Shown here piece after piece: positions 46,766-58,452 of a stretch of 64,000 nucleotides of DNA. The position numbers were made by a program, and so were the translations under genes. The first letter of the stretch is position 1, and each line of letters opens with the position of its first letter. This DNA is from Ursus arctos (Eukaryota > Chordata > Mammalia > Carnivora > Ursidae): assembly GCF_023065955.2 (NCBI RefSeq), contig NW_026622985.1, positions 2,750,001-2,814,000 on the forward strand. The letters are read 5' to 3'. Below the pieces are notes generated by a model that saw only the letters and a program-made list of their open reading frames with translations, did no database searches and was not told the origin of the DNA.

Positions 46766-47480
46766 TTTTTTTTTCTAGTTTTCGTCAATAACAGTGTACT
46801 TTTCATGGTGTTCTTAGTTGAACATTCCACTTTATATTTTTATTATAAAAATAATGCACATTATTCAGAATATTTTTCTTTTTAATATATCTTTTTCAAT
46901 ATCTCATATATTCTTCATAACTGTTTAAAAATATCTACTTAAGATTTTATGTTATGGATGCACTTTTATATATATATAACATTTTCTCTATAATTTTAAT
47001 TATTGGTATCTGTAGTTTTATTAAAAATCATGCAATAACATCCTCTATATATATAGACATGATCATTTCTATCTAGAAGGTACATTCTTAGAAATGGAGT
47101 TGCTAGATAAAGTTTATCCATAATAAATATTATGATACACAGTATTACCTCTTTTTTTAAAGGGGATTATATTAATTTACACTAATGCATAATGAATGCA
47201 ACTGCCAATATCCATACTATCTTGCTGAATTCTGCATAAGATCTTCTTTCTAAATTTTTTGGCCAAACTGATAAGTATATTGCCACTATTAAATTTGTGT
47301 ATGTTTAATTATGACCAATATTTTAACATCGTTGGATATCTAGTTTTTATGTATTTCTTTAATTATCTTTTATTGTTTGATAAAGACAATTTTTATAAAA
47401 TGGAAATAGGCCTACAACTGTGGAAATTATTTTCTCAGCTATGTTCTGGTCTTGGATATCATTTTTAACATTTTTGGTCA
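46766..47480 (-). mobile_element. Old L1M-type LINE-1 3' fragment, antisense
   Basis: 'acattcttagaaatggagtt', 'gctagataaagtttatcc', 'tatattaatttacactaatg' and 'ggccaaactgataagtatat' follow the order of old L1M 3' regions in reverse. Diverged; boundaries rough. Confidence 0.6.
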
Positions 47481-48489
47481 TGAAGAATTCTTAAAATTAT
47501 GTAATATACTCATAAACCTTTTCTCTTTAAGTCTTAGGCTCTGTATCATGTTTGGGCAGTCTCCAAAATATTTAAATATTTTGCTCTTTTTTTAGTAGTG
47601 TTAACGTTTTAATTGTAGTGGCATTGGTAATTTTAGAATGATCATACACAGTTTTAAAAATCATTTCTAATTTACTAACTTTTCTATATTGAGCATATAT
47701 TAATATCAAATCCATATAAACAAAACATTATTAAAAGAATAAATAGAAGTAAAAAAATGAATACAGGTAAATTTCTATAGTCATTTTATTTCCCTTAAGT
47801 TTTAATTGTTTATATTATTTTTGATAGGGTACTATTTTTTGAGAAGGATATATTTTAAACTTTCTTGTGACCTCCAATACAGAGAAACTATCACATTTAA
47901 CTTGATTTGTTTTCCTATTTTAAGCTTAAGCTAGAAATATTGAAATACACCCCCAGTAAGTGGAACTTTTGTAAAGTTTTATTTACTTTTTAAGTTTGGG
48001 TCAGAAGTTCTTCCATTCCATGGTGTTTATGTTTCACTGATGAAAGAAAACGTATGTAGCATTTGATGCTAATTCAAAGCTGACCTCTGGAAACATAGTC
48101 TGAGTTGGTAATAATTCATTTAATGGATTGCCCAGTTAATCAGACAAAATTAAATTATAGTCTTTGGTGCAGAAAGAAATTCAGAGTGATAGAAGAAGCC
48201 AGTGTCCTTTTGTAATCATGCACTTTCATTGCACTGCAGTAACTCACAATCAATAGGTAGTCATATCTGATTAACATCCCGGATTTCGAGAGGGCACTGC
48301 TATCTCAATCTCAGCAAATGAGAATCTTACACAGCTTTGGCAAGTGTGAGAAACGAGCCTGTAATAACCAAAGTACCTCAGTTGAAACAAAATTCTCAAT
48401 TGAACAAATAGGTATTTTATAACATCCAGACACTTGACTGCATTTCCCAGGATATTCAAGTGAATATAGAGAATAATTTACTCTCCCAC
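47481..48489. other. Unassigned DNA
   Basis: AT-rich with no recognised repeat or gene; the minus ORF at 48271-48459 has no known domain. Confidence 0.45.
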
Positions 48490-50110
48490 TTTACTCGCTC
48501 TCCCCAACACCATTCCAGTCCTACTTATAATTCCTGATGTGCTGGTAGAGGGTTTTTTGTAATCTAGCCCCTCAGGGCTTGAGTTCATCCTCTCCAACGT
48601 GCAGGCCCTCCTCCCTGCATTAGCTGCTCATTCCAATGGTCAAACCATAGGACTTCATCATTGCCTATTCAAGTCCCTCAGAATATCGCTTCAAAAATGT
48701 CACTCCCCTCCTACTTCCTTCTTTCTTTTCATATCACTTCCTTAGGCACTGCAACTCCAATGAAATGTTAGCCTCAAGTAACTTCCAATGCATCAACCCT
48801 GCCTTTGTAATCTCTGCCTCCTTACCTCTGCAGCTGTTTATCAAGTTTAAATTCAATCATCAATCCTTACACCCCTTCCTGTGCCTACAGGCACTGGATT
48901 AAGAAGATGTGGTCCATATATACAATGGAATATTACTCAGCTACCAAAAAGAACAATTTCTCAACATTTGCTGCAACATGGGTGGCACTGGAGGAGATAA
49001 TGCTAAGTGAAATAAGTCAAGCAGAGAAAGACAATTATCATATGATTTCTCTCATCTATGGACCATAAGAACTAGGAAGATCGGTAGGAGAAGAAAGGGA
49101 CAAAGAAAGGGGGGGTAATCAGAAGGGGGAATGAAGCATGAGAGACTATGGACTCTGAGAAACAAACTGAGAGCTTCAGAGGGGAGGGGGGTGGGGGAAT
49201 GGGATAGACCGGTGATGGGTAGTAAGGAGGGCACGTATTGCATGGTGCACTGGGTGTTATACGCAACTAATGAATCATCGAACTTTACATAAAAAACCAG
49301 GGATGTACTGTATGGTGACTAACATAATATAATAAAAAATATTATAATAATTAAAAAAAGAGTATCTTTAGCCCTCAAGAGGGCAATACAATCTCTGGTT
49401 AAATTCATATGCTTGATAATCCCATGCCCTACACCCTAGCAGCTATCCTGATTGTAAACACTGTGTACTTATGCTAAAAGAGATCCTTTTAAATTCACAA
49501 TCACCATACTGAGTTGAGTCATTAATTCTGTCCAACAATTGTGCTCTAGTTCCCTACTCTGCTTCTTCGTCAACATTTCACATCATACCTGTTTTCTTCC
49601 AGCTTACCACACTGCTTTCCCCTGCCCATGCTTCTCCATCGATAACCTAAACTTCACTGAGAAAATTGATACCTGCTACCTTCCTGAATATATGCCCATA
49701 TACTCTAGCTTCTCTCTTGTTATTGTGGTTATTGTTAGTACGTTTCTGGTTGGAGCATGCCTTGTCGCACTGAAGACTGGACCCTTAGCTGGACTTTTTT
49801 GTCTTGCTTCATGATTTTCCCTTTCAATTTATTCTCAGCACAGCACACAGAGGAATCTGTTAACAAGGAAATGAGATCATGTTGCTATATTGCATTATTG
49901 ATGAATGGATGCAGAAAAAATTCTGGTTTATTCATCAATAATCTATTTTCTTTTGAAACTTAACTTCCTCATTATCAGTGACCCTGTAATGATCCATTTT
50001 AATTGGCCACTACTGCGGATACACCCTGCATCTTCTCCACTCGATCTTTTCTACTTCTGAAATAAAAATAAAAATCAAATTCTCTAACCTTATCACAACA
50101 GTCTTTATAT
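48490..50110 (+). mobile_element. Probable L2 LINE, 5' part, sense (interrupted)
   Basis: A pyrimidine-rich, CT/CCT-punctuated sequence on both sides of a young L1 (48906-49359) resembles the upstream half of L2, which continues convincingly downstream from about 50350. Individual matches are weak, so this is mostly inferred from position and composition. ORFs 49539-49963 are incidental. Confidence 0.45.
48906..49359 (+). mobile_element. Young carnivore LINE-1 3' end, sense
   Basis: It starts in the ORF2 C-terminus ('gatgtggtccatatatacaa'), passes 'gagaaagacaattatcatat', and ends in a 3' UTR ('gtgttatacgcaactaatga', 'gatgtactgtatggtgacta') with an A-rich tail. Only about 450 bases long, so 5'-truncated. 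It is nearly identical to the copy at 57921. I see no unambiguous target duplication. The minus ORFs at 49052-49266 are antisense. Confidence 0.93.
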
Positions 50111-50133
50111 ATGTGTGTATATAAACACACACA

Positions 50134-50135
50134 AT

Positions 50136-50174
<39 letters not shown>

Positions 50175-50176
50175 TT
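50134..50176 (+). repeat. (TTTA)n microsatellite
   Basis: About ten TTTA units next to a short TG/CA stretch (50113-50133). Confidence 0.97.
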
Positions 50177-50349
50177 ACTTGCTTATTTCTATTTTCCAGT
50201 CCTATACAACCATGGAGATTCCAAAGGTCTGACTTCATCTTTTCCTCTATCCTAAGGTCTTTGCTCATATCCCTGCAATGTGCTGACAAAGCCTCCATCC
50301 TCAAGGATCCGACTGACTTTATTCCTCCAGCTAGGCTACTGAGTTTTCT

Positions 50350-52090
50350 TTGAGAATTTCACCCATAAGCTGACATTTATACTACCGTAAATGTATGATG
50401 AGAATTTCATCTGACCCATCTTGTCAAACCATGACGTCTGTTCTCTCCCTCATTGACCATAGCAGCTCTTTTGCACATCATCTTTATTCCTCACATTCAA
50501 ATGTTCCCTCTTCGCTCTTAACAAATTATGTTAATTTCTCTCCTGTGAAAACAGAATACTTAGGTAAAAGCTAGAAAACTACGCTCTTACTGGCAAGTTC
50601 ACTTTTAAATACCTCCTTCTCCCCGTTACAGATAAAAGTGTCTCTTATGCTAGGCTAATCTTGGGTTTTACTCTGGATCTACTTCCTTCCTAATTTTGCC
50701 AGAGCCATGCCTTTGTGGCACCACACTTCAGTGCTAACGCATTCTCCTTGTTCTGCTATTTCTCAGCGTCTTTTCCCCACCACGTCCTCAGCTTCTCCCA
50801 TGAACATCGGTTGGTCCCTCTACTCTCTGCCACATCCTCTCTTATTTCTCATTGGCTTTCTCCTTGAGCAGTTTCACCCATGTCCCTACCTTTAGTTACC
50901 TCTGCAATACCTGTCTTTAGCCACTTTCTCCACAGACCATCTGATCTACGTATTACAACTGTTTCCATACTTGAATGAGTCATATCCACCCCAACCTGTC
51001 TGAAACTGAACTCTTCTCTCTAAAATCAACCCTTCTGGGGCACCTGGGTGGTTCAGTCAGTTAAGTGTCTGCCTTCAGCTCAGGTCATGATCTCAGGGTC
51101 CTGGGATCCAGTCCCACATCGGGCTTCCTGCTCAGCGGGGAGTTTGCTTCTCCCTCTGCCCCTCCCCCAGTTGGTGCTCTCTCCTGCTCACTCTCTCAAA
51201 TAAATAAATAAAATAAAAAATAAATAAATACAATCAACTCTTCTGTTTCCTATTGTAATGAAAGTCATCCCCATCTACAAATTTGCTCAAATTAGCAACA
51301 GAGGTATTATCTCTAGCACTTCTCTCTTAGTTTTCACATCAAAACCACATGTTGCAGTTTCTTTACCCAAAAGGCTCATATCTATCCACTTTATTCACCC
51401 CATACTAATCCTGCCTTAGAACAGACAGCACCATCTCTTACCTAGATTTCTTCAACACACTCAACCCCTGGCTCCTGGGCCCCAGTCTTTCTTCCCCTCA
51501 TTCTGCTTCTGGTTCACAATGCTTCCAGAGTGATCTATCTTTAACCAAAACATGAGAAAGTTACTTTTAAAACACAGTAATGATCTCTTTAAACTTCAAC
51601 CCAAATTAAAACTTGTTGACGTGGTTTGCAATGGTCTACATGAACTGTAGACTTTTTATTTCAGACTCTGCTCCTCCTTGCATCCCCTGCACACTATCCC
51701 CAGATAAAACAAACTCTTGGTGTAATTCTCTGATATGTCATGTTGTCATTTGTTTTTGGAATTTATTATATACTTTGTATCTGTCTAGAATACTCCTACC
51801 CACTCTCCCATCCCTTCTCGGTGATCCCTGTTCACAGCTGGACGTGTTTACCTAGGTGATATTCCGTTATGTGTGCATTAGAGTCTCTCATTCTGTACAC
51901 CCCTAGCACTCAACATCCCCCTCGCCCCATTTATCATATTTGTTCTGTTTGAAGAATTGTGCTTAACTGACAATATTGCAATTTCTGTGAGAGCAGAAAC
52001 AATGCTTCTTTGGTGTATCATGTTTATCTTTACACACTGACAAAGAGGAGACACTCAATAATTATTTGTAGAATGAATTAACTGACTTTT
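50350..52090 (+). mobile_element. L2 LINE, 3' part, sense
   Basis: Features appear in L2 order: 'gtctgaaactgaactcttct', 'atttcttcaacacactcaac', 'acaatgcttccagagtgatc', 'cagactctgctcctccttgc', ending 'gacactcaataattatttgt' and 'agaatgaat', the standard L2 3' end. A Can-SINE (51038-51231) interrupts it. L2 is an ancient mammalian LINE; no reading frame survives. ORFs at 50707-50895 and 51613-51855 are remnants or chance. Confidence 0.8.
51038..51231 (+). mobile_element. Can-SINE, sense
   Basis: Head 'gggcacctgggtggttcagt', body 'aggtcatgatctcagggtcc', 'tgctctctcctgctcactct' tail and (aaat)n. Target duplication 'aatcaac(c/t)cttctg' lies at 51024-51037 and 51232-51245. Confidence 0.96.
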
Positions 52091-55000
52091 TTCTCAGCTA
52101 GTATATATAAAACGTATTCATATAAAGAAGATATTTTCACTGTACTTCAACATCTAAGTAGCTTTCACAAGAAAATAAATTTATTCTATGGTTTTACATG
52201 CAGAATCAGGATTAGAAATCAAAAGCTATAAATAAGAAAATTTATTTGACTACACTGAAGTGCTTTCTAATGGTCAGAAGTGTCTAGAAATAGGATGTCT
52301 TAGCTCATGCGAGAGTAACCCCCAAATCAGAGGCTGGACTACAACAACGGAGAAACAATGTAAGGCAGTTTGGTTACATGGTCAGCCTCGTCAGCATTTC
52401 ACAAAATTGTGCTGCATTGCAAATGGTTTGGAGGCATCAAAAATGGTCAAGGATCACTGATATAATAGTATTCAAAATCTATATTTGGTTTTGGCAAAGA
52501 TGACAGTGTGATCTTAATCTGCACATGTGGAGAAACAGTGCCAGTACCCTTTGATGGCTCACATTAATATTAGACCTCCGCTATATGACAGTGTTAGTGG
52601 GACTAGGAGCAGTAGCGTGATTAAATTTGTAGTAAGACATTGTCAAGACATTCATAGTTGAATTGTGATTTCCATGCTCTGGAGCTTATCTTTGAGGAGG
52701 GTGTTTTAACTTTTCTGAGACAATGGAGGATACGAATCCAGAGGCAGGATAAGCTTTCTATGTTGCTGCCAATGCAGTTACATGAGGACCCAGGCTGAGA
52801 GCCCAGCTGCATGTTTGTGGGTTTAATGCTCTGTGGTAATTGTTGAAATTCTTAATAATTTTATCTTCAAATTTGTGTTTTGTAACTTAAAAATGGTAGG
52901 AAATTGGAGCATGTGCTAGCGACTAGGAGCTTCAGGTCATGAGCCGTCCCAACTATCATTGCCTCCCTGCCTGGGCTTCTCACCTGCCTCCCCCTTCCTA
53001 TTTCTGTTCCATGACCACCACGGTAATGACCAGAAAGTTTGGGGGGCATGAGGAATGGACACATTCTGCTGTCACATTCTGGCTTGCAATGGGGACCTGC
53101 TCCCCAGGAATGGTTGGGGTCAAATGGGCAGCCCATGGCATCTCTGGGCATGTTAAAGCAGTGGGCAAACTATCCTAGGCTGATAGGGTCACGGTGCATT
53201 TGATGGCAACTTTACTATGACCTCTAAATATGGATAGCATCAGGCGGGGAAGTTATGATACCTTTAGGTCACCTGTCCACCATGTGTGGGGACAATAGGC
53301 TCCTGGGACAGGACTGTTAATTTCTTTTCCTCCAGCGAGGGTACTGGATTTCCATTTTGCACTGGGCTCACAAATTATGTAGCTAGAACTTTCTAGGAGC
53401 CAAGCATATTCCAGAAGCATATTCATTTAAAAAATAGCTTCTAAGTCAATGGGAGTAGGTTAATGGCATGTGTGGGTGTGATTATATATACAAATGCTAT
53501 ACATATGCATGTGTGTTTGGATTTAATGAAACATATCTTTATATGGATAAGTTTGGAAAGGCAAATGGGAAACTTTATTTTTTTATTTTATTTATTTATT
53601 TTGCAAATGAAAAGTTTTAAGATACTAAAACAACAATTGATTCCACAAGGAAAGAAATAGTTAAGCACCAGAAATGTGTAACATATTCGTGTTTGAGTTT
53701 GACATAATAGTAAATGTATAAATATGCATTTTAATCAGTCTTTTAGCCAAATGCTCTCAAAAATTTTGTGGTACTTTCATATTGCGATCCTAGACTATTT
53801 GTTTCTGTACCTCATGTTCCTCAATGATGTCATTCCACCATAAGACGGTATCAGGTTAATTGCACTGATGGCTTCTGCTCTTTCAAATATCTAGAAGGTT
53901 GTTCCGGTACATAAAGTGAATAGTTGTCTCCCAGGTGGTGGGACTCATATGATAAACTCTAGCTTCTTGAATCTGTTTCAAAAATTAATAACAAAATTTA
54001 ACCTTTAGTTCATATTGCTACAGATTCCTTTTGCTTCTGGGGCCCAATCGTACTCCCTCTCTGTTGCTCCCACCTTCATCCATAAGGCTTAAGAGACTTT
54101 GGATGTCTCCTATGAATGCAAATAAACCAGAATTTGTCTGAATAGGATGCATTCCAGTAACTTCCTGTGAAATACTAACTGATTAAATTTCAAGTGCCCA
54201 ACCACTTTTTTGGTCCATTACCCCCCGGGACTAATTCATGGAAATTAAATGATACATTAACTTACAGGTCAAAGTCAAATGTGCCGCCCCAGGCAGGAAT
54301 TTTTGCTCAAATTTGCCATTCTGCTTGAAATAAACCTCTTACACTTCATCAGCCTGATTCCAACTTCCAAACTCTGTGGGGCTCGACAACATATCCTCTA
54401 AGGTAATAGATTCTCCCAGACAGAGAACCAAGTGCTGACATTTCCCCACGAAACACTAGCTGCTGTGTGCTTTCTGTTACAAACAGTGGTCTTCCTAGCA
54501 ACAGCAAAACTATAAGGATTTTGTCCAAATCAGGGTCAGGTTAACTAGGTTTGGGACATTTTAGTTAATGCAGATATTGCCTCTCATAAGTTTACAATGG
54601 TGATGCTTTCCAAAAATATTATCTACAGATATGGAGATGTGAAGCAAGAGGCAAACATAGGTTAGCCAAGACTCTCAAGTCATTTAGTATGAAAACAAAT
54701 GATCTTTTTATTTAAGAGTGATTAAGATATATCTTAGGGATATAGTTTAATCTACAAACACATTTAAACACATAGAAGGGACACTTCAGTACCCGTAAGA
54801 GTAAACAAATGCTAATATTATATGATATCTTAATATCAGCTTATAACTCAGACCCCTATTCTCTTCTGTGTAGATAACTAGATTTTCCTAAATAGTATTT
54901 CTTTGCTTTAAGTCCTTAGACAAATTTGGCTGCTCTACGCTGGTATAGGACAGGATTCTCACAGACATTCTTCAGGTAAAGTTTTGATAATTCCACTTCC

Positions 55001-55855
55001 TGGTGATTCTTTCACTCTGCAAGTTTAGATTTCTCTAGGGTTTTACTTTAAGGTTGTGGGGTTTACACCCCTGTTTCAATGTCCAGTGTGTCTCTTCCTC
55101 TGCACTAGTTAAATCCCCTTGTAGTTTTCAGCACTTACCTTTCTTGAAATTCACTTCAAACCTTTAGTTTGCTGATTCTCTACATTCCATACTTCATTCG
55201 CTCAGATGAATCTAGTAAGCCCTGTGATTTGAATAGATTTTTCAGGAGGAAGGGTAGTAAGTTACATCCTGCACCTTTGATTCCTTGAGTCAAAACCCCT
55301 CAGGCCAGCTCTGAGTTCAGCTGCAGCTGTGGTGAAGTTTCCCAGATTCAGGGTAAGATCATCCTACTTAATGGACACTCACTTCTAAGAACCACCTCCA
55401 ACCGTCCATGCAACATGACCAGCACATTACAGACACAGTCTGAAAATGAGAAGACAATTATCTGTCAATACATGCTTCAGTCTCCTTTTCTTCATATGGA
55501 AAATTCGAAGGGTCATTAGGCTTAGGTCCAATGAAGTTTGTGAACATGTGACCCTTCAACTCATATCACCTACTGCTATTGCATGAACAGGTGCACTAAG
55601 GTCACACGTCTTGCTTCTGGTGATTGCCAACAAAGAGAGGAGAAATAAACCCAGGCTTCTAGATGGTTCTAGATGGTTCAGCTCAACATGTCTTGAATGA
55701 TCTATTTCTGGATTGATGCCATTCTAGCCCCCAACAGGAAAAGAGAAGATTTAAACATCAGTGGTTTGGGAAAATACTCTTGATGACTAAAATGGTGAAC
55801 AGCGGGTAGTGGTTATTGCCTTTATATGGATCAAGAAATGGTTTGAGATAAGTAT
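52091..55855. other. Unassigned DNA upstream of ERVL remnant
   Basis: No element is confidently recognised across 3.7 kb. Since an ERVL pol remnant begins at about 55856, part of this may be further decayed ERVL interior, but I cannot show it. Short ORFs at 52260-52460, 52867-53178 and 53463-53660 have no known domain. A T/A-rich run lies at 53576-53602. Confidence 0.4.
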
Positions 55856-57180
55856 ATCATGGACTTCCAGGATGTGGCAAATAACTTGGCTATTTGGTCA
55901 GGGGCTTGGAAAGAGCAAGATTAACGAAGGTCTAAGATGGAAGAGGCAAGTGGCTGGACCTAAAATGTAGATATATAGAAACTAATTATTAGGTGTCAAA
56001 TTAGTGTCTACTGGAGAACATTGAAGAATAGGAACTCAACCATGAAGTTGTCATCCTGTCCAGAAGATGTCAGCCAAACTATCTTTGGCCACCCTCATGC
56101 TTACAGATGGGCTCAAAATGGAGTAGCCATGAGATGATATATGAACCCTGTAGCAAAGTTAATTTGTCCATTACCTTATCGAAGCTAATTTGTTCATTAT
56201 CACAACTATCCCTTGAGAATTCCAAATAGGCACTGAGTGGCAGTTTGATCATTTTGGAACCCTTTAAATCTGGATTTGTACAGAATGGACTTCATGTATA
56301 CCCCATAAATGTGAACTTGTTTTCCTGTGGGATTTTTCTCCAATTTTACTCTTTTGCTGTATACCATTGCCTCCTTATGCTGAAGGAGGTACAGTGTTGC
56401 ATACGTGTGCATGGAAGTTAATCTAAGAGAACACTGGAAAGGCCTATAAAAAGCTCAGCTAAGGTGCCATCTACACCCTTAAGGTTGAGATAATGCTTCC
56501 AGAAAGTGTTGCATGAACTGAACCAATGTTCTATATATGCTGCTGTGAGTCTCCAAAGTAAGAAGTTATGGCACTGAGGATAGAGACATAGAAGTCAGGT
56601 GGCCACTCTCAACACCCTTCCTGTGAGTGCCCTGTAGAAAAATTTTTGCTTTCTTTTCTCACAGTTGTAATCTTTGCTGGATAGTCTCCAGAGGAGGGGA
56701 TGTACATAAGGGTGATCACTAAGTCTGAAGTTCTAACTGTCTGGTTAATTGCATCTTATCGTGATAATGGAAGAATAGGCAACAAATAATAATAGCAATT
56801 AATTAATTAAAGACTTAGTATACTAATGGGGGAAATTAGCCTTGATTACCATGAGGACCCAGAGTTGTTGCTGTGTAAGGGGGGTCTGAGAGAAGTATAT
56901 TTGTAAGACTTTGGCGTTTCCAGGTGATTCTAAGGCTGAGCATCGTTGTGAAAATAAAATTCCTTAACCATGGCTTGATGTGAGCAAGGTAACCAAGGAT
57001 CTGACTGATCATGGATAAAGGTCTGCTTCTCCTCACCAGAGAACTAGACCAGTTGATATACTAAATAAGTTTGAAGAAGTGAGATGATAGATATCAATTT
57101 GCTGCAGCAGAGGTGATAGACAATTTCAATAAATCTCCTACATTGAAAAAAAAAATGCACCACCACTTCAAAAAGTAAGT
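55856..57180 (+). mobile_element. ERVL endogenous retrovirus, pol remnant (RNase H-integrase-dUTPase part)
   Basis: 'gatgtggcaaataacttggc' followed by 'tcaggggcttggaaagagca' resembles the RNase H region of ERVL pol. 'gcactgagtggcag' (about 56231) fits the integrase region, and 'agaaaaatttttgctttctt' to 'gtctccagaggagggga' (about 56637-56700) fits the end of pol toward dUTPase. No frame stays open, so the copy is long dead. It leads directly into an MLT2-like LTR. Minus-strand ORFs at 56206-56412 and 56836-57036 are antisense shadows. Recognition is from nucleotide wording, so subfamily is open. Confidence 0.65.
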
Positions 57181-57184
57181 ATCA

Positions 57185-57732
57185 TCGTAGACAGAATGCA
57201 GAGCACAGATATGAACAGTGCAAGGGGTGGGCTATACTGCAGACTTCTGGCTTTCTTCTCGCCCCTTGGTCTACCCCTGATTCCAGGAGCAGCTATAGTG
57301 CAGTCCCCCTGAGGTTGCATTCATGCTGACAGTCTTCTGCTTCAGGAGCATTTCTTCCTTTTCTGCCTTTGGGTTTTCTCTGAAGACACAGTGATCCACT
57401 TGACCTGTGCAAAAGCAAAGCCCTGAAGGACAGGGAAGTAACATCCCTCAAAGGTAACCCCCAAAGAAAGAAGAGGAGAGCCGGTGGATAAATGCCTCAG
57501 TCCCTCATCTCCAGGTACAGGATATGGAGAAGCATGCTGTATGCTTATCCTCATCAGAGGTCATGGTGGGGGTAATGGCTCCCTGACCTGCTGCAACAAC
57601 CCCAATAATGTACTTTTGCTTTAGATTGTTCCCTTTTCTGCCTCACTCTCTTGCTTCCTGGGACAACTTCTCAAATAACCCAACTGCTTCCAAATTCATT
57701 TCTGAGGTTCAGGTTTCAGACCATACTAATAA
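57185..57732 (+). mobile_element. MLT2-like ERVL LTR, sense
   Basis: 'aggggtgggctatactgcag', 'tctgcctttgggttttctct', 'gacacagtgatccacttgac', 'agaaagaagaggagagccgg', 'tcatggtgggggtaatggct', 'ttcccttttctgcctcactc' and the end 'caaataacccaactgcttcc' match the MLT2 LTR layout. It is the 3' LTR of the ERVL remnant just upstream. The minus ORF at 57342-57554 is an antisense artefact. Confidence 0.72.
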
Positions 57733-57920
57733 CTACTCAAAATAGGTAGCTTTGATTTATTTTTAACAGGGTGCATTATGAAAATGATGTTTGTTTCTAA
57801 TTTTAATGAATTGTCCCTTATCTACGAGAATAACACTATTTTTAAAAACATGCTTCATATCCAGTTTCATTCATAATACATTCTTTCCTACCACTTTCCT
57901 TTCATTATAAGAAATATCAA

Positions 57921-58275
57921 ATGTGAAATAAGTCAAGCAGAGAAAGACAATTATCATATGATATCTCTCATCTATGGAACATAAGAACTAGGAAGATCAG
58001 TAGGGAAAGAAAGGGATAAAGAAAGGGGGGGGTAATCAGAAGGGGGAATGAAACATGAGAGACTATGGACTATGAGAAACAAACTGAGGGCTTCAGAGGG
58101 GAGGGGGTGGGGGAATGGGATAGACCGGTGATGGGTAGTAAGGAGGGCACGTATTGCATGGTGCATTGGGTGTTATACGCAACTAATGAATCATCGAGCC
58201 TTACATCGGAAACCGGGGATGTACTGTATGGTGACTAACATAATATAATAAAAAAAAACTTTAAATTTAAAAAAA
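57921..58275 (+). mobile_element. Young carnivore LINE-1 3' end, sense
   Basis: About 340 bases of ORF2 end plus 3' UTR ('gtgaaataagtcaagcagag' through 'gatgtactgtatggtgacta') and a double A-rich tail. Almost identical to 48906-49359. The left target duplication 'aagaaatatcaa' at 57909-57920 is matched only after the following SINE, at 58441-58452. The minus ORF at 57972-58166 is antisense. Confidence 0.93.
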
Positions 58276-58289
58276 CGTTCGTATTTACA

Positions 58290-58440
58290 GGGTCACCTGG
58301 GTGTCTGCCCTTGGCTCGGGTCATGATTCCTCTGATCAAGCCTGGAATGGGGCTCCCTGCTCAGTGGGGAGTCTACATCTCTGTCCCTACCCCTTCTCTG
58401 CTCTGTCAAATAAATAAATCTTAAAAAAAAGAAAGAAAGA
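58290..58440 (+). mobile_element. Truncated Can-SINE carried with the L1
   Basis: 'gggtcacctgggtgtctgcc' shows a SINEC head fused to the 'gtctgcc' block with the A-box-proximal 'gctcagtcggttaagc' part deleted. Next come 'ggggctccctgctcagtggg', a shortened tail and (aaat)n(gaaa)n. It lacks its own target duplication; the duplication at 57909-57920 and 58441-58452 spans L1 plus SINE. Confidence 0.9.
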
Positions 58441-58452
58441 AAGAAATATCAA

